Part shown: positions 43,605-52,161 of the stretch, in pieces | How the letters are laid out: every line of letters starts with the position of its first letter | Position numbering within the stretch: position 1 is the stretch's first letter | NCBI RefSeq assembly: GCF_936933875.1 | Contig: NZ_CAKZIK010000030.1 | Span: forward strand, 62,001-126,000 | DNA from: an uncultured Chryseobacterium sp. | Lineage (GTDB): Bacteria; Bacteroidota; Bacteroidia; Flavobacteriales; Weeksellaceae | Direction: 5' to 3' | DNA length: 64,000 nucleotides | Position numbers and translations under genes: made by a program | The notes under the pieces: model-generated | What the model was told of the DNA's origin: nothing | Seen by the model: only the letters and a program-made list of their open reading frames with translations | Database searches by the model: none

Positions 43605-44582
43605 TTAGGATTTAACCCATTTGAACTGATATTGCAGATCCGGAGTTGCAATTCTGTCCGTAATTTTTTGAAGTCTTCCCGGAAGTTTCATCAAATATTC
43701 CTGAGCTTTTTCTGCTTTTTCGTTAAGACCATTAATCTGATCGATTTTCCAGTCGTCCAGAAGTCCTTTCAAAATATCAATATAATCCTGTCCTGTATAA
43801 ACCATTGCTCTTTGTGCGGCATCGGAAAAATGTCCCCAAAGTTCACCGGCTTTTTGTCCGGATTCTCGCATCATGTGTGCAGGCATCACGATTTTTTTGC
43901 GCATCATATCTTCGAAAGCAAGCATCATTTCTGATGGATCGATTTCGAAAATTTTCGTTACAAAATGTTTGTAAGCTTTCGCATGTCGTGCTTCATCAGC
44001 AGCAATTACGCCACACATTTTCGAAAGTTTTTTATTTCCTGTTGTTTTCGAAAGTGAAGCCACTCTTCTATGCGAAATATTCGTTGCAGTTTCCTGAAAA
44101 CTCGTGTACACAAAGTTTCTGTAAGGATCCATTGAAGTTCCCAAATCAAAACCATCCTGAATTAAATATTGTGTGGTGACCTCTACTTCGCGCATATTTA
44201 CTCTTCCACACAGATAAAGATATTTGTTGAGTAAATCGCCATGTCGGTTTTCTTCTGCTGTCCAGCTTCTAACCCACTTCGACCAACCATCTCGGTTTTC
44301 CTGATCTACTCCATCAATATCCATAATCCAAGATTCATAACTTGGAAGTGCTTCTTCGGTAATACAATCCCCAATTAAGGTTACAAACAGCTCATAATCC
44401 ATTTCCTGAGCATAGGTCTGGAGTTCTTCTACATCGTATTTAAAATTTTCTGAAGAAGGATCTGGTAAAAAATCGGTTGGCTGCCAAATTTTTTCTACCG
44501 GCGTTAAATAGGAAGAGATAAAATTCTCCACCTGATCTGCCATGCTTCTCATTACTTCCTTTCTTACAAGTTTATCGTACAT
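43605..44582 (-). CDS. Acyl-ACP desaturase (di-iron, FA_desaturase_2)
   Basis: Soluble di-iron enzyme that introduces a double bond in acyl-ACP. The 325-residue protein has the ligands in TEEALPSYE (about residue 76), EENRHG (about 110-114, ExxH), FQETATNISHRR (Glu about 164) and DEARHAKAY (about 197-200, second ExxH). The rest is helical, as in the ferritin-like fold. It probably supplies unsaturated fatty acids for membranes. It is transcribed alone, with a strong terminator after it. Confidence 0.9.
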   Translation of the reverse strand: MYDKLVRKEVMRSMADQVENFISSYLTPVEKIWQPTDFLPDPSSENFKYDVEELQTYAQEMDYELFVTLIGDCITEEALPSYESWIMDIDGVDQENRDGWSKWVRSWTAEENRHGDLLNKYLYLCGRVNMREVEVTTQYLIQDGFDLGTSMDPYRNFVYTSFQETATNISHRRVASLSKTTGNKKLSKMCGVIAADEARHAKAYKHFVTKIFEIDPSEMMLAFEDMMRKKIVMPAHMMRESGQKAGELWGHFSDAAQRAMVYTGQDYIDILKGLLDDWKIDQINGLNEKAEKAQEYLMKLPGRLQKITDRIATPDLQYQFKWVKS

Positions 44583-44834
44583 CTTTCAATTTTTACGGGA
44601 TAAAGGTAAGTTAAATATTATTTACAGCATAATTTACATGTAAAATGAAAACAGCTGAAGAACAAAAGTTCCTCAGCCGAAAAAAAAAAATTGAAAAAAA
44701 TTACTTCTGCATTTATTACCTTCTCATGCTTGTTATCTTGGATGTGTTTTAGAATCTGTTTTACAAAGGTGCAAGTATTATAATAAATGTAAAATACGCA
44801 CAACTGCGTATTTTTGCTATACTTTTTAAATTGT
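44583..44834. other. Non-coding gap with two hairpins upstream of the desaturase
   Basis: GCTGAAGAAC (44654-44663) faces GTTCCTCAGC (44668-44677) with one mismatch, next to an 11-base homopolymer. A 10-bp perfect stem AAAATACGCA (44791-44800) / TGCGTATTTT (44805-44814) has loop CAAC. Neither is a clear terminator for a known gene; they may be leader structures of the desaturase mRNA. No protein-coding frame here looks real. Confidence 0.45.
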
Positions 44835-44862
44835 CTAAAAAAAATACGCCAGAAGGCGTATT
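44835..44862 (-). terminator. Terminator of the two-component genes
   Basis: AATACGCC (44843-44850) pairs with GGCGTATT (44855-44862). The minus strand then has eight T. It lies 37 bases after the response-regulator stop. Confidence 0.88.
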
Positions 44863-44898
44863 ACTAATAAAGAGTATTGAAAAAAATGGTCTATCAGT

Positions 44899-45567
44899 TT
44901 ATACCCAGTTCTTCTTGTAGGCCAAATTTATAATCTGGCTACGGGAATTGAGGTGGAGTTTTTTATAAATATTATTTACGTGTGTTCTAACTGTGTTTGG
45001 GCTAATAAAAAGATTTTCAGCAATGGTATGATGCGAATTTCCTTTTACAATTTCACGTAAAATTTCCATTTCCCGATCGCTTAACTGTACGTCTAAAGCT
45101 TCTGCTCCATTTTTTGTAACTTCGGGTTTTGGAGCTTCACTGAGTAATTTCATTGCTCTTCTTGCAATGGCAGGACTCATAGGAATTCCATTGAATTCTA
45201 CTACGTTCGTAATCGCTTCAACAATATTAATGGCTTTATCTTCTTTAAGCAAATAACCGCTTGCTCCTGCTTTTATTGCCTCAAAAATTTTATCGTTGTC
45301 CTCAAAAATCGTGAGAACGATAAATTTTATTTTTGGATGTTTTACTGATGCTAACGAAATGGTAGAAATACCATCCAAAACGGGCATCTCCAAATCCATT
45401 AATACGACATCCGGTAATTCTTCCTGCTTACAGTTGGCCAGTTCTTCAAAAAAATCTTCACCATTATCTGCCTCAACTGTTATGGCGAAATCTGCATAAG
45501 GCTTCAGTTTTTCCCGGATTGTCTTCCGGTTCATTGTGTTGTCATCAACAATTCCCAACTTTACCAT
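44899..45567 (-). CDS. NarL/LuxR-type response regulator
   Basis: A 222-residue two-component regulator. The receiver domain has acidic pair VDDN near residue 8, phospho-acceptor D58 in VLMDLEMPVLDG, and conserved Lys in LLKEDKA near residue 110. The C-terminal LuxR-type helix-turn-helix is LSDREMEILREIV through SPNTVRTHVNNIYKKL. The start at 45567 (MVKLGIVDD) is chosen because the longer frame starts inside a TAATTTTG -7 box. It lies 63 bases downstream of the sensor kinase gene, its likely partner. Confidence 0.92.
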   Translation of the reverse strand: MVKLGIVDDNTMNRKTIREKLKPYADFAITVEADNGEDFFEELANCKQEELPDVVLMDLEMPVLDGISTISLASVKHPKIKFIVLTIFEDNDKIFEAIKAGASGYLLKEDKAINIVEAITNVVEFNGIPMSPAIARRAMKLLSEAPKPEVTKNGAEALDVQLSDREMEILREIVKGNSHHTIAENLFISPNTVRTHVNNIYKKLHLNSRSQIINLAYKKNWV

Positions 45568-45582
45568 TTCTGTGTTTTTATA

Positions 45583-45590
45583 CAAAATTA
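45583..45590 (-). promoter_or_regulatory. -7 element of the response-regulator gene
   Basis: TAATTTTG on the minus strand, 15 bases before the ATG at 45567. It allows the regulator to be transcribed apart from the kinase. Confidence 0.45.
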
Positions 45591-45613
45591 AAGCAATAAG
45601 ATTAACATTATCC

Positions 45614-45629
45614 TACGTAAATCAACGTA
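45614..45629. promoter_or_regulatory. Possible operator upstream of the response regulator
   Basis: Inverted repeat TACGT-N6-ACGTA, 24 bases upstream of the -7 box, the size expected for a LuxR-type dimer site. It overlaps the last codons of the kinase gene, so coding constraint could also explain it. Confidence 0.25.
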
Positions 45630-45630
45630 A

Positions 45631-48261
45631 TTATTTTTCTTGCAGCTGTATAGATGTACCGGTGATGTCGGTATTGATATGCAAATCAAAATTCAACTCT
45701 TCAGCTCTTACCTTCATGTTTTTTAAGCCGTAACCAAAATGCTTTTCAGATACATCAAAACCCTTCCCGTTATCTCTAATTTCAAGTTTAATTTTATTTT
45801 TTGAATTGAACTTAACCGTAATTTTATCCGCTCCCGAATGTTTTACAGCATTTTGCAGGGCTTCCTGAACAATTCTGAACAGGGATAATAATTTAGTGGA
45901 CTCGAACATTTTATTCGGATCATCAATCTCCTCAATCAGTTCATAACTGATATGTGGATATGGAATAAGATATTTGTGTATATAATTCCTGAAACTGTCT
46001 ATATAAGTAGAAACCGGAGATTCTTTTGTTCCTAAAACCCAAATTGTTTGGCGGAGTAAACTCATAATATATTCCGCATCTTCACGGATTTCGAATAACT
46101 GGTTTACATCCTTCTGATCATCCGGACGAATATTGTCCACTTTCGCAATTAAACTTGTTGTATAAGCCCCAATATTATCGTGAAGATCTCTTGAAATCCT
46201 TTTACGCTCTGCCTCAAGTTCCGACTGAATCCTGATTTCTTCAAATTTTTTCTTGATTTTATTCTGACTCATTTCGTAAAAAAACAATGCTGCTACACCA
46301 AAAGTAAGAAGCAACGAAAGCAAGAAGAACCACCATTTTTTATAAAAAATATCATCAACTTTTACGGTAATGGTTTCTGCCAAAAGTTTTTCGTAACCAT
46401 CAGAATTGATTGTTTTAAAATTGATTTTATATTTCCCCTGATCCAAATGCTGGAACTGAAGTACTTGCGGATCCTCAAATTTTTCCCAGTCTCCATTGTT
46501 TACCTTGTAGTATAGTGCAGATGATGTAAGTAATTGTTTATCAACAGAATCAAAATAAAAATTGATATACTTGTTTTCGTGTGGCAAAACAATTTTTTCC
46601 CAGTCTGTAATTTCGTTTCCATCTGATGAAATCGACAGAATTTTAGGCATTTCCGGGTTTTGTTTTGGATGAATTTTATCCAAATCAATAGTTGAAAACT
46701 GAGATTTCGAGACAATAGCAATTTTATTGAGTTCTTTTACATAAATACTGCTTAAAGTAATATCTCTTTCTGCTCCCAAAAAATTTAATGAACCTAAAGG
46801 AATTAGCTTTTTGCCAATTTTCTTCATGATCATTCTATCACTCACTACCCAGATAAAACCGTTTTTGCCACGGAAAATATTCTTTACCATATTTCCTGTA
46901 AAACCATTGGAGCTGTTATAATTGGTAACAACTTTCCCATTTAATAAACCTGAAACCTGATTTTTGGATCCTACCCAAATGGTATCATCATCCGAAAATA
47001 CATTGGCTACGTAATTACTTTTAAGCCCATTGTTTTTATTGTGAAAAGTTTTAATATTCAGGTTTTTATCGGTAGTGAACAAACCGTTTTCATAAGAAAT
47101 AGCGGCAAATCCATCTTTCATTCGAAAGAAATTTTCGATGGTTAAAAAAGGATAATCGTTGGCAATTTGTCCTCGTGGATATTGCTGAATTCCACCACCG
47201 TATGTTGTAAAATATATCTTTCCCTGATTTTCGAAAATTTTTGAAACTCCGAATGTAAAAACGGTAGATTCCAACAATTTCAGTTCAAAATTTTTAATGC
47301 TGTATTTGCTGATATTGCTGAAAGTTCCAACATAAAGTATATCCCCTTTTACTAAAAAAGACAATGCATCGTTGCTGAGTTTTATTTTTTTGATGAACTT
47401 CCGGTCATCCAAAATTTTGAGATATCCATCTGCCAGAATATAATATATCCCATTTTCATATTGTAAACTTCTTACAGAAGAATTTTCAAGTTTAAAAGTT
47501 TTCCTGCTGTTAAAATTTCTAATGACGGATGCCCCTCCTCCTAAAGTAGTAAAAATTAAATCTTTGGATGGTGTTTGGTACACTCCGGAAAGCAGGTTGC
47601 TTCCTAAACCTTCATTTTCGGTGATCGTGTCTCTAACCTTACCATTTTCCTTTACTAAAATACCAAGACCATATATTGGTTCGTAGGTATTTTTTCCGAT
47701 ACCATAAACCTTATTTTTAAAAATTTTATCTGTTGCAACATTTATTTTTTTGCCATTTTCCATTAAGAAAAATGTTAAAGAACCATTTGAATTTTTACTG
47801 TAAGAAAGCGTTTTTAAATTCTTGATATCATATCGGTTAATGGTTTGTATTTTACCATTCTCTCCAATGACGATCAAGTAATTTGGGTTAATATCCGAAT
47901 TGCAAAGTTTTACAGAGTTTTTAATGGGATAATTATATTTTCTGATGATTTTATTAAGACGTGTATCAAAATAAAAAAGACCTTTCTCTGAAAAATAAAG
48001 CAGCAAACCCTGTTTATGGTCAGAAGCCATCTGGTTAACATAATTTCCGGGCATTCCACTATCCGCATCTAAAACATGCCATTTTTTGTCGTGATATTTG
48101 GCAAGACCTTTATCACTTGCAGCCCACATAAAATTATCCTGATCACGAACAATCCCAAAAATATAATTACTTACTAAACCTTCGTCTTCTGTAATATTTT
48201 CAACTTCGTTATTGGCCTGTCCAAAAAGATAATTGATAGAAAAAAGCAGAAAAAAACACAT
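45631..48261 (-). CDS. Sensor histidine kinase with periplasmic beta-propeller
   Basis: A hybrid-type sensor with NarX-class kinase core. A signal peptide (MCFFLLFSINYLFG-Q) leads to a long periplasmic propeller with repeats such as YIFGIVRDQDNFMWAASDKG and VFSDDDTIWVGSKN. A Y_Y_Y-type domain follows (YKINFKTINSDGYE), then one membrane helix (WWFFLLSLLLTFGVAALFF). The HisKA_3 domain has its His in ISRDLHDNIGAY, and the ATPase domain has ALQNAVKHSG and DNGKGF. The start at 48261 is preferred; the frame extends to a GTG at 48309, but that overlaps the gpmI terminator. The partner regulator lies just downstream. The signal sensed is unknown. Confidence 0.9.
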   Translation of the reverse strand: MCFFLLFSINYLFGQANNEVENITEDEGLVSNYIFGIVRDQDNFMWAASDKGLAKYHDKKWHVLDADSGMPGNYVNQMASDHKQGLLLYFSEKGLFYFDTRLNKIIRKYNYPIKNSVKLCNSDINPNYLIVIGENGKIQTINRYDIKNLKTLSYSKNSNGSLTFFLMENGKKINVATDKIFKNKVYGIGKNTYEPIYGLGILVKENGKVRDTITENEGLGSNLLSGVYQTPSKDLIFTTLGGGASVIRNFNSRKTFKLENSSVRSLQYENGIYYILADGYLKILDDRKFIKKIKLSNDALSFLVKGDILYVGTFSNISKYSIKNFELKLLESTVFTFGVSKIFENQGKIYFTTYGGGIQQYPRGQIANDYPFLTIENFFRMKDGFAAISYENGLFTTDKNLNIKTFHNKNNGLKSNYVANVFSDDDTIWVGSKNQVSGLLNGKVVTNYNSSNGFTGNMVKNIFRGKNGFIWVVSDRMIMKKIGKKLIPLGSLNFLGAERDITLSSIYVKELNKIAIVSKSQFSTIDLDKIHPKQNPEMPKILSISSDGNEITDWEKIVLPHENKYINFYFDSVDKQLLTSSALYYKVNNGDWEKFEDPQVLQFQHLDQGKYKINFKTINSDGYEKLLAETITVKVDDIFYKKWWFFLLSLLLTFGVAALFFYEMSQNKIKKKFEEIRIQSELEAERKRISRDLHDNIGAYTTSLIAKVDNIRPDDQKDVNQLFEIREDAEYIMSLLRQTIWVLGTKESPVSTYIDSFRNYIHKYLIPYPHISYELIEEIDDPNKMFESTKLLSLFRIVQEALQNAVKHSGADKITVKFNSKNKIKLEIRDNGKGFDVSEKHFGYGLKNMKVRAEELNFDLHINTDITGTSIQLQEK

Positions 48262-48286
48262 CCTAAAATGAAGGATGCTGTTTTTT
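48251..48286 (-). terminator. Terminator-like hairpin covering the kinase start codon
   Basis: AAAAAACACATCC (48251-48263) pairs with GGATG-C-TGTTTTTT (48273-48286) with one bulged base. On the minus strand the 3' arm contains the ATG at 48261-48259 and runs into T. It may end gpmI read-through or hide the start codon. Confidence 0.55.
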
Positions 48287-48288
48287 AC

Positions 48289-48332
48289 ACTAAAAAAAAT
48301 AGCCAACACAATAAAATAATTATCAGTTGGCT
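48289..48332 (-). terminator. Terminator of gpmI
   Basis: AGCCAAC (48302-48308 region) and GTTGGCT (48326-48332) close a large loop. The minus strand then reads ATTTTTTTT. It lies 33 bases after the gpmI stop. Confidence 0.7.
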
Positions 48333-48364
48333 AAATTTAATAAAAATTTTTCAATGAACTTTGG

Positions 48365-49894
48365 CTAACTCACTAATATATCTCCTGTCATAATTTCGGG
48401 GATTGGTAAGTCCATTACTTTTAGAATTGATGGAGCTACATCGCCCAGTTTACCAGGCTTAAGATTCCAGTTTCGTTCTTTATCCATCACAATTAATGGA
48501 ACCAGGTTGGTAGAATGCTGCGTATTTGGTGATCCATCAGGATTTCTCATTACATCCGAATTTCCGTGGTCTGCAAGAATGAAAACCGTATAACCATGCT
48601 CATAACCTGCTGTTGCAACTTTTTCAATACATTTATCAACAGTTTCAGCAGCTTTTACAGCGGCTTCAAAAACGCCGGTATGACCAACCATATCTGTATT
48701 TGCGAAATTGAGACAGATAAAATCAGCAGTTTCGTTTTCTATTTCTGGAAGAATTTTTTCTGTAATATCGTAAGCGGACATTTCAGGTTTGAAATCGTAA
48801 GTAGGAACATCTTTCGGACTTGGACAAAGGATTCTTCTTTCTCCTAAAAATTCTGCTTCTCTACCTCCTGAAAAGAAGAACGTTACGTGTGGATATTTTT
48901 CTGTTTCTGCAACGCGGATTTGCGTTTTACCGTTTCTTTCCAAAATTTCACCAATGGTTTCGGTTAAAACTTCTTCGTCAAAAACAACTTTCACATTCTT
49001 GAAATCTTTATCGTAGTTCGTCATGGTAACATAATAAAGATTAAGATGTTTCATACCAAAATCTGGAAAATCCTGTTGCGAAAGAGCTTCTGTGATTTCT
49101 CTACCTCTGTCCGTTCGGAAATTAAAGCAGAAAACAACATCGTTGTCCTCAATTTTTGCGATTGGAAGGTTGCTTTCACCAATGCAAACCATTGGCTTTA
49201 GAAATTCGTCTGTTATTTGGTTTTCATAAGATTTTTGGATGCTTGCAACAACGTCTCTTGTTTCTTCGCCAATTCCTTTTACCATTACATCATAAGCCAA
49301 TTTTACACGCTCCCATCTTTTATCACGATCCATTGCGTAATATCTGCCTGTAACGGAAGCTAACTTTCCAGTAGTCGCTTTCATATGGTTTAAAACATCC
49401 TCAATAAAACCTTTTCCGGAATGCGGATCGCAGTCTCTACCATCTGTAAAAGCATGTACAAAAACATGATTATCCAAACCAAATTCATGTGCTGCAGTTA
49501 GAAGACCTTTCAGGTGATTAATATGAGAGTGAACACCTCCATCAGAAACCAAACCAATAAAATGAACTTTTTTATTGTTGATTTTGGCGTATTCAAAAGC
49601 TTGAGTAATAACGTTTTCCTTTCCTAAAGTGGCATTATCAACTGCCATATTCAGTTTTACAAGATTTTGATACACTACTCTTCCTGCTCCCAAATTCATG
49701 TGGCCAACTTCAGAATTTCCCATTTGCCCGAAAGGAAGTCCTACCGCAATTCCGCTGGCTTCCAGTGTTGTATGAGGAAATTTTTCGTAACAAGAATCAA
49801 TAAAAGGTGTATTCGCCTGATCAATTGCGGATATATTTGGATCTGTACCCAAACCCCAACCATCAAGTATTGCAAGTATCGCTTTTTTAGCCAT
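48365..49894 (-). CDS. gpmI: 2,3-bisphosphoglycerate-independent phosphoglycerate mutase
   Basis: Glycolytic mutase of the alkaline phosphatase superfamily, with two metals. The 509-residue protein starts MAKKAILAILDGWG with metal ligand Asp11. The catalytic Ser61 lies in GQMGNSEVGHMNLGAG. VHAFTDGRDCDPHSGKGF marks the transferase domain, and FANTDMVGHTG and LADHGNSD carry the late metal ligands. The start at 49894 is chosen because the longer frame begins inside a TAAATTTG -7 box. Confidence 0.96.
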   Translation of the reverse strand: MAKKAILAILDGWGLGTDPNISAIDQANTPFIDSCYEKFPHTTLEASGIAVGLPFGQMGNSEVGHMNLGAGRVVYQNLVKLNMAVDNATLGKENVITQAFEYAKINNKKVHFIGLVSDGGVHSHINHLKGLLTAAHEFGLDNHVFVHAFTDGRDCDPHSGKGFIEDVLNHMKATTGKLASVTGRYYAMDRDKRWERVKLAYDVMVKGIGEETRDVVASIQKSYENQITDEFLKPMVCIGESNLPIAKIEDNDVVFCFNFRTDRGREITEALSQQDFPDFGMKHLNLYYVTMTNYDKDFKNVKVVFDEEVLTETIGEILERNGKTQIRVAETEKYPHVTFFFSGGREAEFLGERRILCPSPKDVPTYDFKPEMSAYDITEKILPEIENETADFICLNFANTDMVGHTGVFEAAVKAAETVDKCIEKVATAGYEHGYTVFILADHGNSDVMRNPDGSPNTQHSTNLVPLIVMDKERNWNLKPGKLGDVAPSILKVMDLPIPEIMTGDILVS

Positions 49895-49918
49895 TTTACG
49901 TTTTTTAGTTTTAACATA

Positions 49919-49926
49919 CAAATTTA
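49919..49926 (-). promoter_or_regulatory. -7 element of gpmI
   Basis: TAAATTTG on the minus strand, 24 bases before the ATG at 49894. Confidence 0.5.
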
Positions 49927-49990
49927 CTGAATTCCTTATTGATAATAGTATCTGAAAGCAGGAAATTATCTGTAATTAATTTTAAATGAT

Positions 49991-49998
49991 TATTTTTG
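49991..49998 (+). promoter_or_regulatory. -7 element abutting the SUI1-like start
   Basis: TATTTTTG followed by ATT and then the ATG at 50002. If used, the mRNA would start at or inside the start codon. Confidence 0.5.
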
Positions 49999-50001
49999 AT
50001 T

Positions 50002-50325
50002 ATGGATTTGAGAGACCAATTGAAAAACCTTTTTCCTGACCATGAAGAGCAGGATTTTGAAATGCCGCAAGAAAAATTTGAGCAGAAAGAACCTTTAATC
50101 TGTAAATTCGAAAAGAAAGGCAGAAACGGTAAACCGGTAACGCTCATCGAAGGCTTTGAAGGCAGTGACGAAGAACTGAAGAATATTTCCAAAAAAATTA
50201 AAACAACTTTAGGAATTGGTGGATCAGAAAAAGATGGAGTCATTGTTATTCAAGGTGATAAACGCGATAAAATCATGAAAATACTGCATGAAATGGGCTA
50301 CAAAACAAAACGCGTTGGAGGATAA
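50002..50325 (+). CDS. SUI1/eIF1-like translation factor (YciH type)
   Basis: A 107-residue protein with the SUI1 fold, related to eukaryotic eIF1 and bacterial YciH, which affect start-site selection or stress-time initiation. An acidic N-terminal tail precedes the core KGRNGKPVTLIEGF. KTTLGIGGSEKDGVIVIQGDKRDKI shows the conserved TxxGxGGxxKdGxIxxQGd pattern, split here into GIGGSEKDG and IQGDKRDK. The ATG at 50002 is preferred over an upstream TTG that lies in the -7 box. It is divergent from gpmI. Confidence 0.9.
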   Translation: MDLRDQLKNLFPDHEEQDFEMPQEKFEQKEPLICKFEKKGRNGKPVTLIEGFEGSDEELKNISKKIKTTLGIGGSEKDGVIVIQGDKRDKIMKILHEMGYKTKRVGG

Positions 50326-50417
50326 ATCATTGTGATTAATTTTCCCAATCCGTAAAAACTTTATATCTTTAAATCCCTCAATTTTTGGGGGATTTTCAAT
50401 TTAAAAAAGTCAAAACT

Positions 50418-51272
50418 ATGTTAAATAAACTGGCAGCTTCCGAATTGGTTCTTAATGAGGATGGAAGCGTTTATCACCTCAATCTTCTTCCCGAAGATAT
50501 TGCTGAAAAAATTATCCTTGTTGGTGACCCTGATCGAGTTCCGAAGGTTTCCAAATATTTCGACAAGATAGAAATCAAGAAAAATAAAAGAGAATTTTAT
50601 ACGCATACAGGAACTTTGCGCGGAGAAAGAATTACCGTAATGTCTTCCGGAATTGGTACGGAAAACATTGATATTGTGATGAATGAACTGGATGCTTTGG
50701 TGAATATCGATTTAAAAAAGAAAGAGTTTAAAAGCGAACATCAATCGCTTCAACTTTTCCGTTTGGGAACCTGTGGAAGCGTAAATCCGGATGTGGAAGT
50801 GGACAATATGCTTGTTACACAAAACGTAGTTGGTTTGGATGGGCTTCTGCATTTTTACTCTGATTATCAGTTTGAAAATGAATTCTCTAAAAATTTCCTT
50901 GAAAAATTCCCGTATCAAAATATCAAGCCAATGCTTTATTTCTCGGATTGGGCAGAAGATATTGCAGATTATTATAAGGATGCGAAATACCACGGAAATA
51001 CAGCAACTTTCCCGGGCTTTTATGCTCCACAAGGTAGACAGTTGCGTTTGAAAGCTTTGGATGATCAATTTCTTGAAACTTTAAATGATTTGGGTGTTAC
51101 CAATTTCGAAATGGAAACATCTGCAATTTATGGCTTAGCAAAATTATTAGGACATAAAGCCTTAACAGTAAACTGCGTTATCGCCAACAGAAGGCGTGGA
51201 GAATTTTCTGCTGATCATCATACTTCTGAAAAAAATATGATCGAATGGGTTTTGGATAGAATTATCAAATAA
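50418..51272 (+). CDS. Nucleoside phosphorylase (uridine phosphorylase-like)
   Basis: A 284-residue nucleoside phosphorylase of the PNP/UDP superfamily, splitting nucleosides with phosphate. GDPDRVPKVSKYFD is the N-terminal phosphate-binding Gly/Arg segment. VMSSGIGTENIDIVMNEL and LFRLGTCGSVNPD follow, and FEMETSAIYGLAKL carries the ribose-binding Glu-Met-Glu. The ATG at 50418 is chosen over one 33 bases upstream because it begins at the family N-terminus. It is followed by a strong terminator. The base preference is not certain. Confidence 0.9.
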   Translation: MLNKLAASELVLNEDGSVYHLNLLPEDIAEKIILVGDPDRVPKVSKYFDKIEIKKNKREFYTHTGTLRGERITVMSSGIGTENIDIVMNELDALVNIDLKKKEFKSEHQSLQLFRLGTCGSVNPDVEVDNMLVTQNVVGLDGLLHFYSDYQFENEFSKNFLEKFPYQNIKPMLYFSDWAEDIADYYKDAKYHGNTATFPGFYAPQGRQLRLKALDDQFLETLNDLGVTNFEMETSAIYGLAKLLGHKALTVNCVIANRRRGEFSADHHTSEKNMIEWVLDRIIK

Positions 51273-51293
51273 GAGTCATTTCATCATAAAAAC

Positions 51294-51321
51294 AAAAGCC
51301 CGGCAAATTTGCCGGGCTTTT
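51294..51321 (+). terminator. Terminator of the nucleoside phosphorylase gene
   Basis: A perfect inverted repeat: AAAAGCCCGGCAAA (51294-51307) and its complement TTTGCCGGGCTTTT (51308-51321). It also works on the minus strand. Confidence 0.9.
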
Positions 51322-51463
51322 GACTGATTTTTTGTTATATAAAGTTATTCATTTGTGTTTTTAAAGGACTTTGTTGAGCATAACCAAGAGTTATAGAAGA
51401 ATATGATGAGAAAAATAAATTTTCATTTTAGCTAACTAACGTTCACTTAAACATAATAAAAAA

Positions 51464-52021
51464 TTATTTTCGCTTCCAACAGTTAGTTAGGTGATCATTG
51501 ATCATCCCTGTAGCTTGCATATGTGCGTAAACAACTGTGGATCCCATAAATTTAAATCCTCTCATTTTCAAATCTTTAGCTAACCGGTCTGAGATTTCGG
51601 TGGTAGCAGGAACATCCTTCAAACTTTCGTGGTGGTTAATGATTGGTGTTCCTTCAACAAATTCCCAAATATACTTCGAGAAGCTTCCAAACTCTTTTTG
51701 TACTTCCATAAATCGTTTTGCATTGTTGATGGTGGCCACAATTTTCATTCTGTTTCGGATGATTCCGCGATTTTGCATAAGCTCTTCCACTTTATCATCA
51801 GAATAGGTTGAAATTTTTCTATAATCAAAATTGTCGAATGCTTTTTTGAAGTTTTCACGTTTACTTAAAATCGTGTACCAGCTTAACCCTGCCTGAAAGC
51901 TTTCGAGGATAAGAAACTCAAAAATAGTTTCGTCATCATAAACCGGAGTTCCCCACTCTTCATCATGATATTTTCTGTATAAATCGTCTTTCTCGCACCA
52001 TCCGCAACGTATTTTTTCCAT
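51464..52021 (-). CDS. tag: DNA-3-methyladenine glycosylase I
   Basis: Base-excision enzyme that removes 3-methyladenine. The 185-residue protein has the zinc-snap ligands C6 (IRCGWC), H19 (RKYHDEEWG), H177 and C181 (MINDHLTNC), at the spacing known for E. coli Tag. ILESFQAGLSWYTIL and GFKFMGSTVVYAHMQ are family segments. A TAAATTTG -7 box lies upstream. It is transcribed alone. Confidence 0.95.
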   Translation of the reverse strand: MEKIRCGWCEKDDLYRKYHDEEWGTPVYDDETIFEFLILESFQAGLSWYTILSKRENFKKAFDNFDYRKISTYSDDKVEELMQNRGIIRNRMKIVATINNAKRFMEVQKEFGSFSKYIWEFVEGTPIINHHESLKDVPATTEISDRLAKDLKMRGFKFMGSTVVYAHMQATGMINDHLTNCWKRK

Positions 52022-52040
52022 GATTTCAGAATTTAAATTC

Positions 52041-52048
52041 CAAATTTA
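52041..52048 (-). promoter_or_regulatory. -7 element of tag
   Basis: TAAATTTG on the minus strand, 19 bases before the ATG at 52021. Confidence 0.45.
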
Positions 52049-52161
52049 CATAATTCCCATTTCATAGCCCATTTAACATAATGTTAACTTTTTTTAGTCC
52101 AAAAATTGCATAATTTTATTCAACAACAAATCACAAAATATTAATTTAAATTTTTAAAATC

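Noticed and set aside
44618..44803. Small minus-strand open frame of 61 codons
   Set aside because: Low-complexity, starts in hairpin-rich non-coding sequence and has no initiation context.
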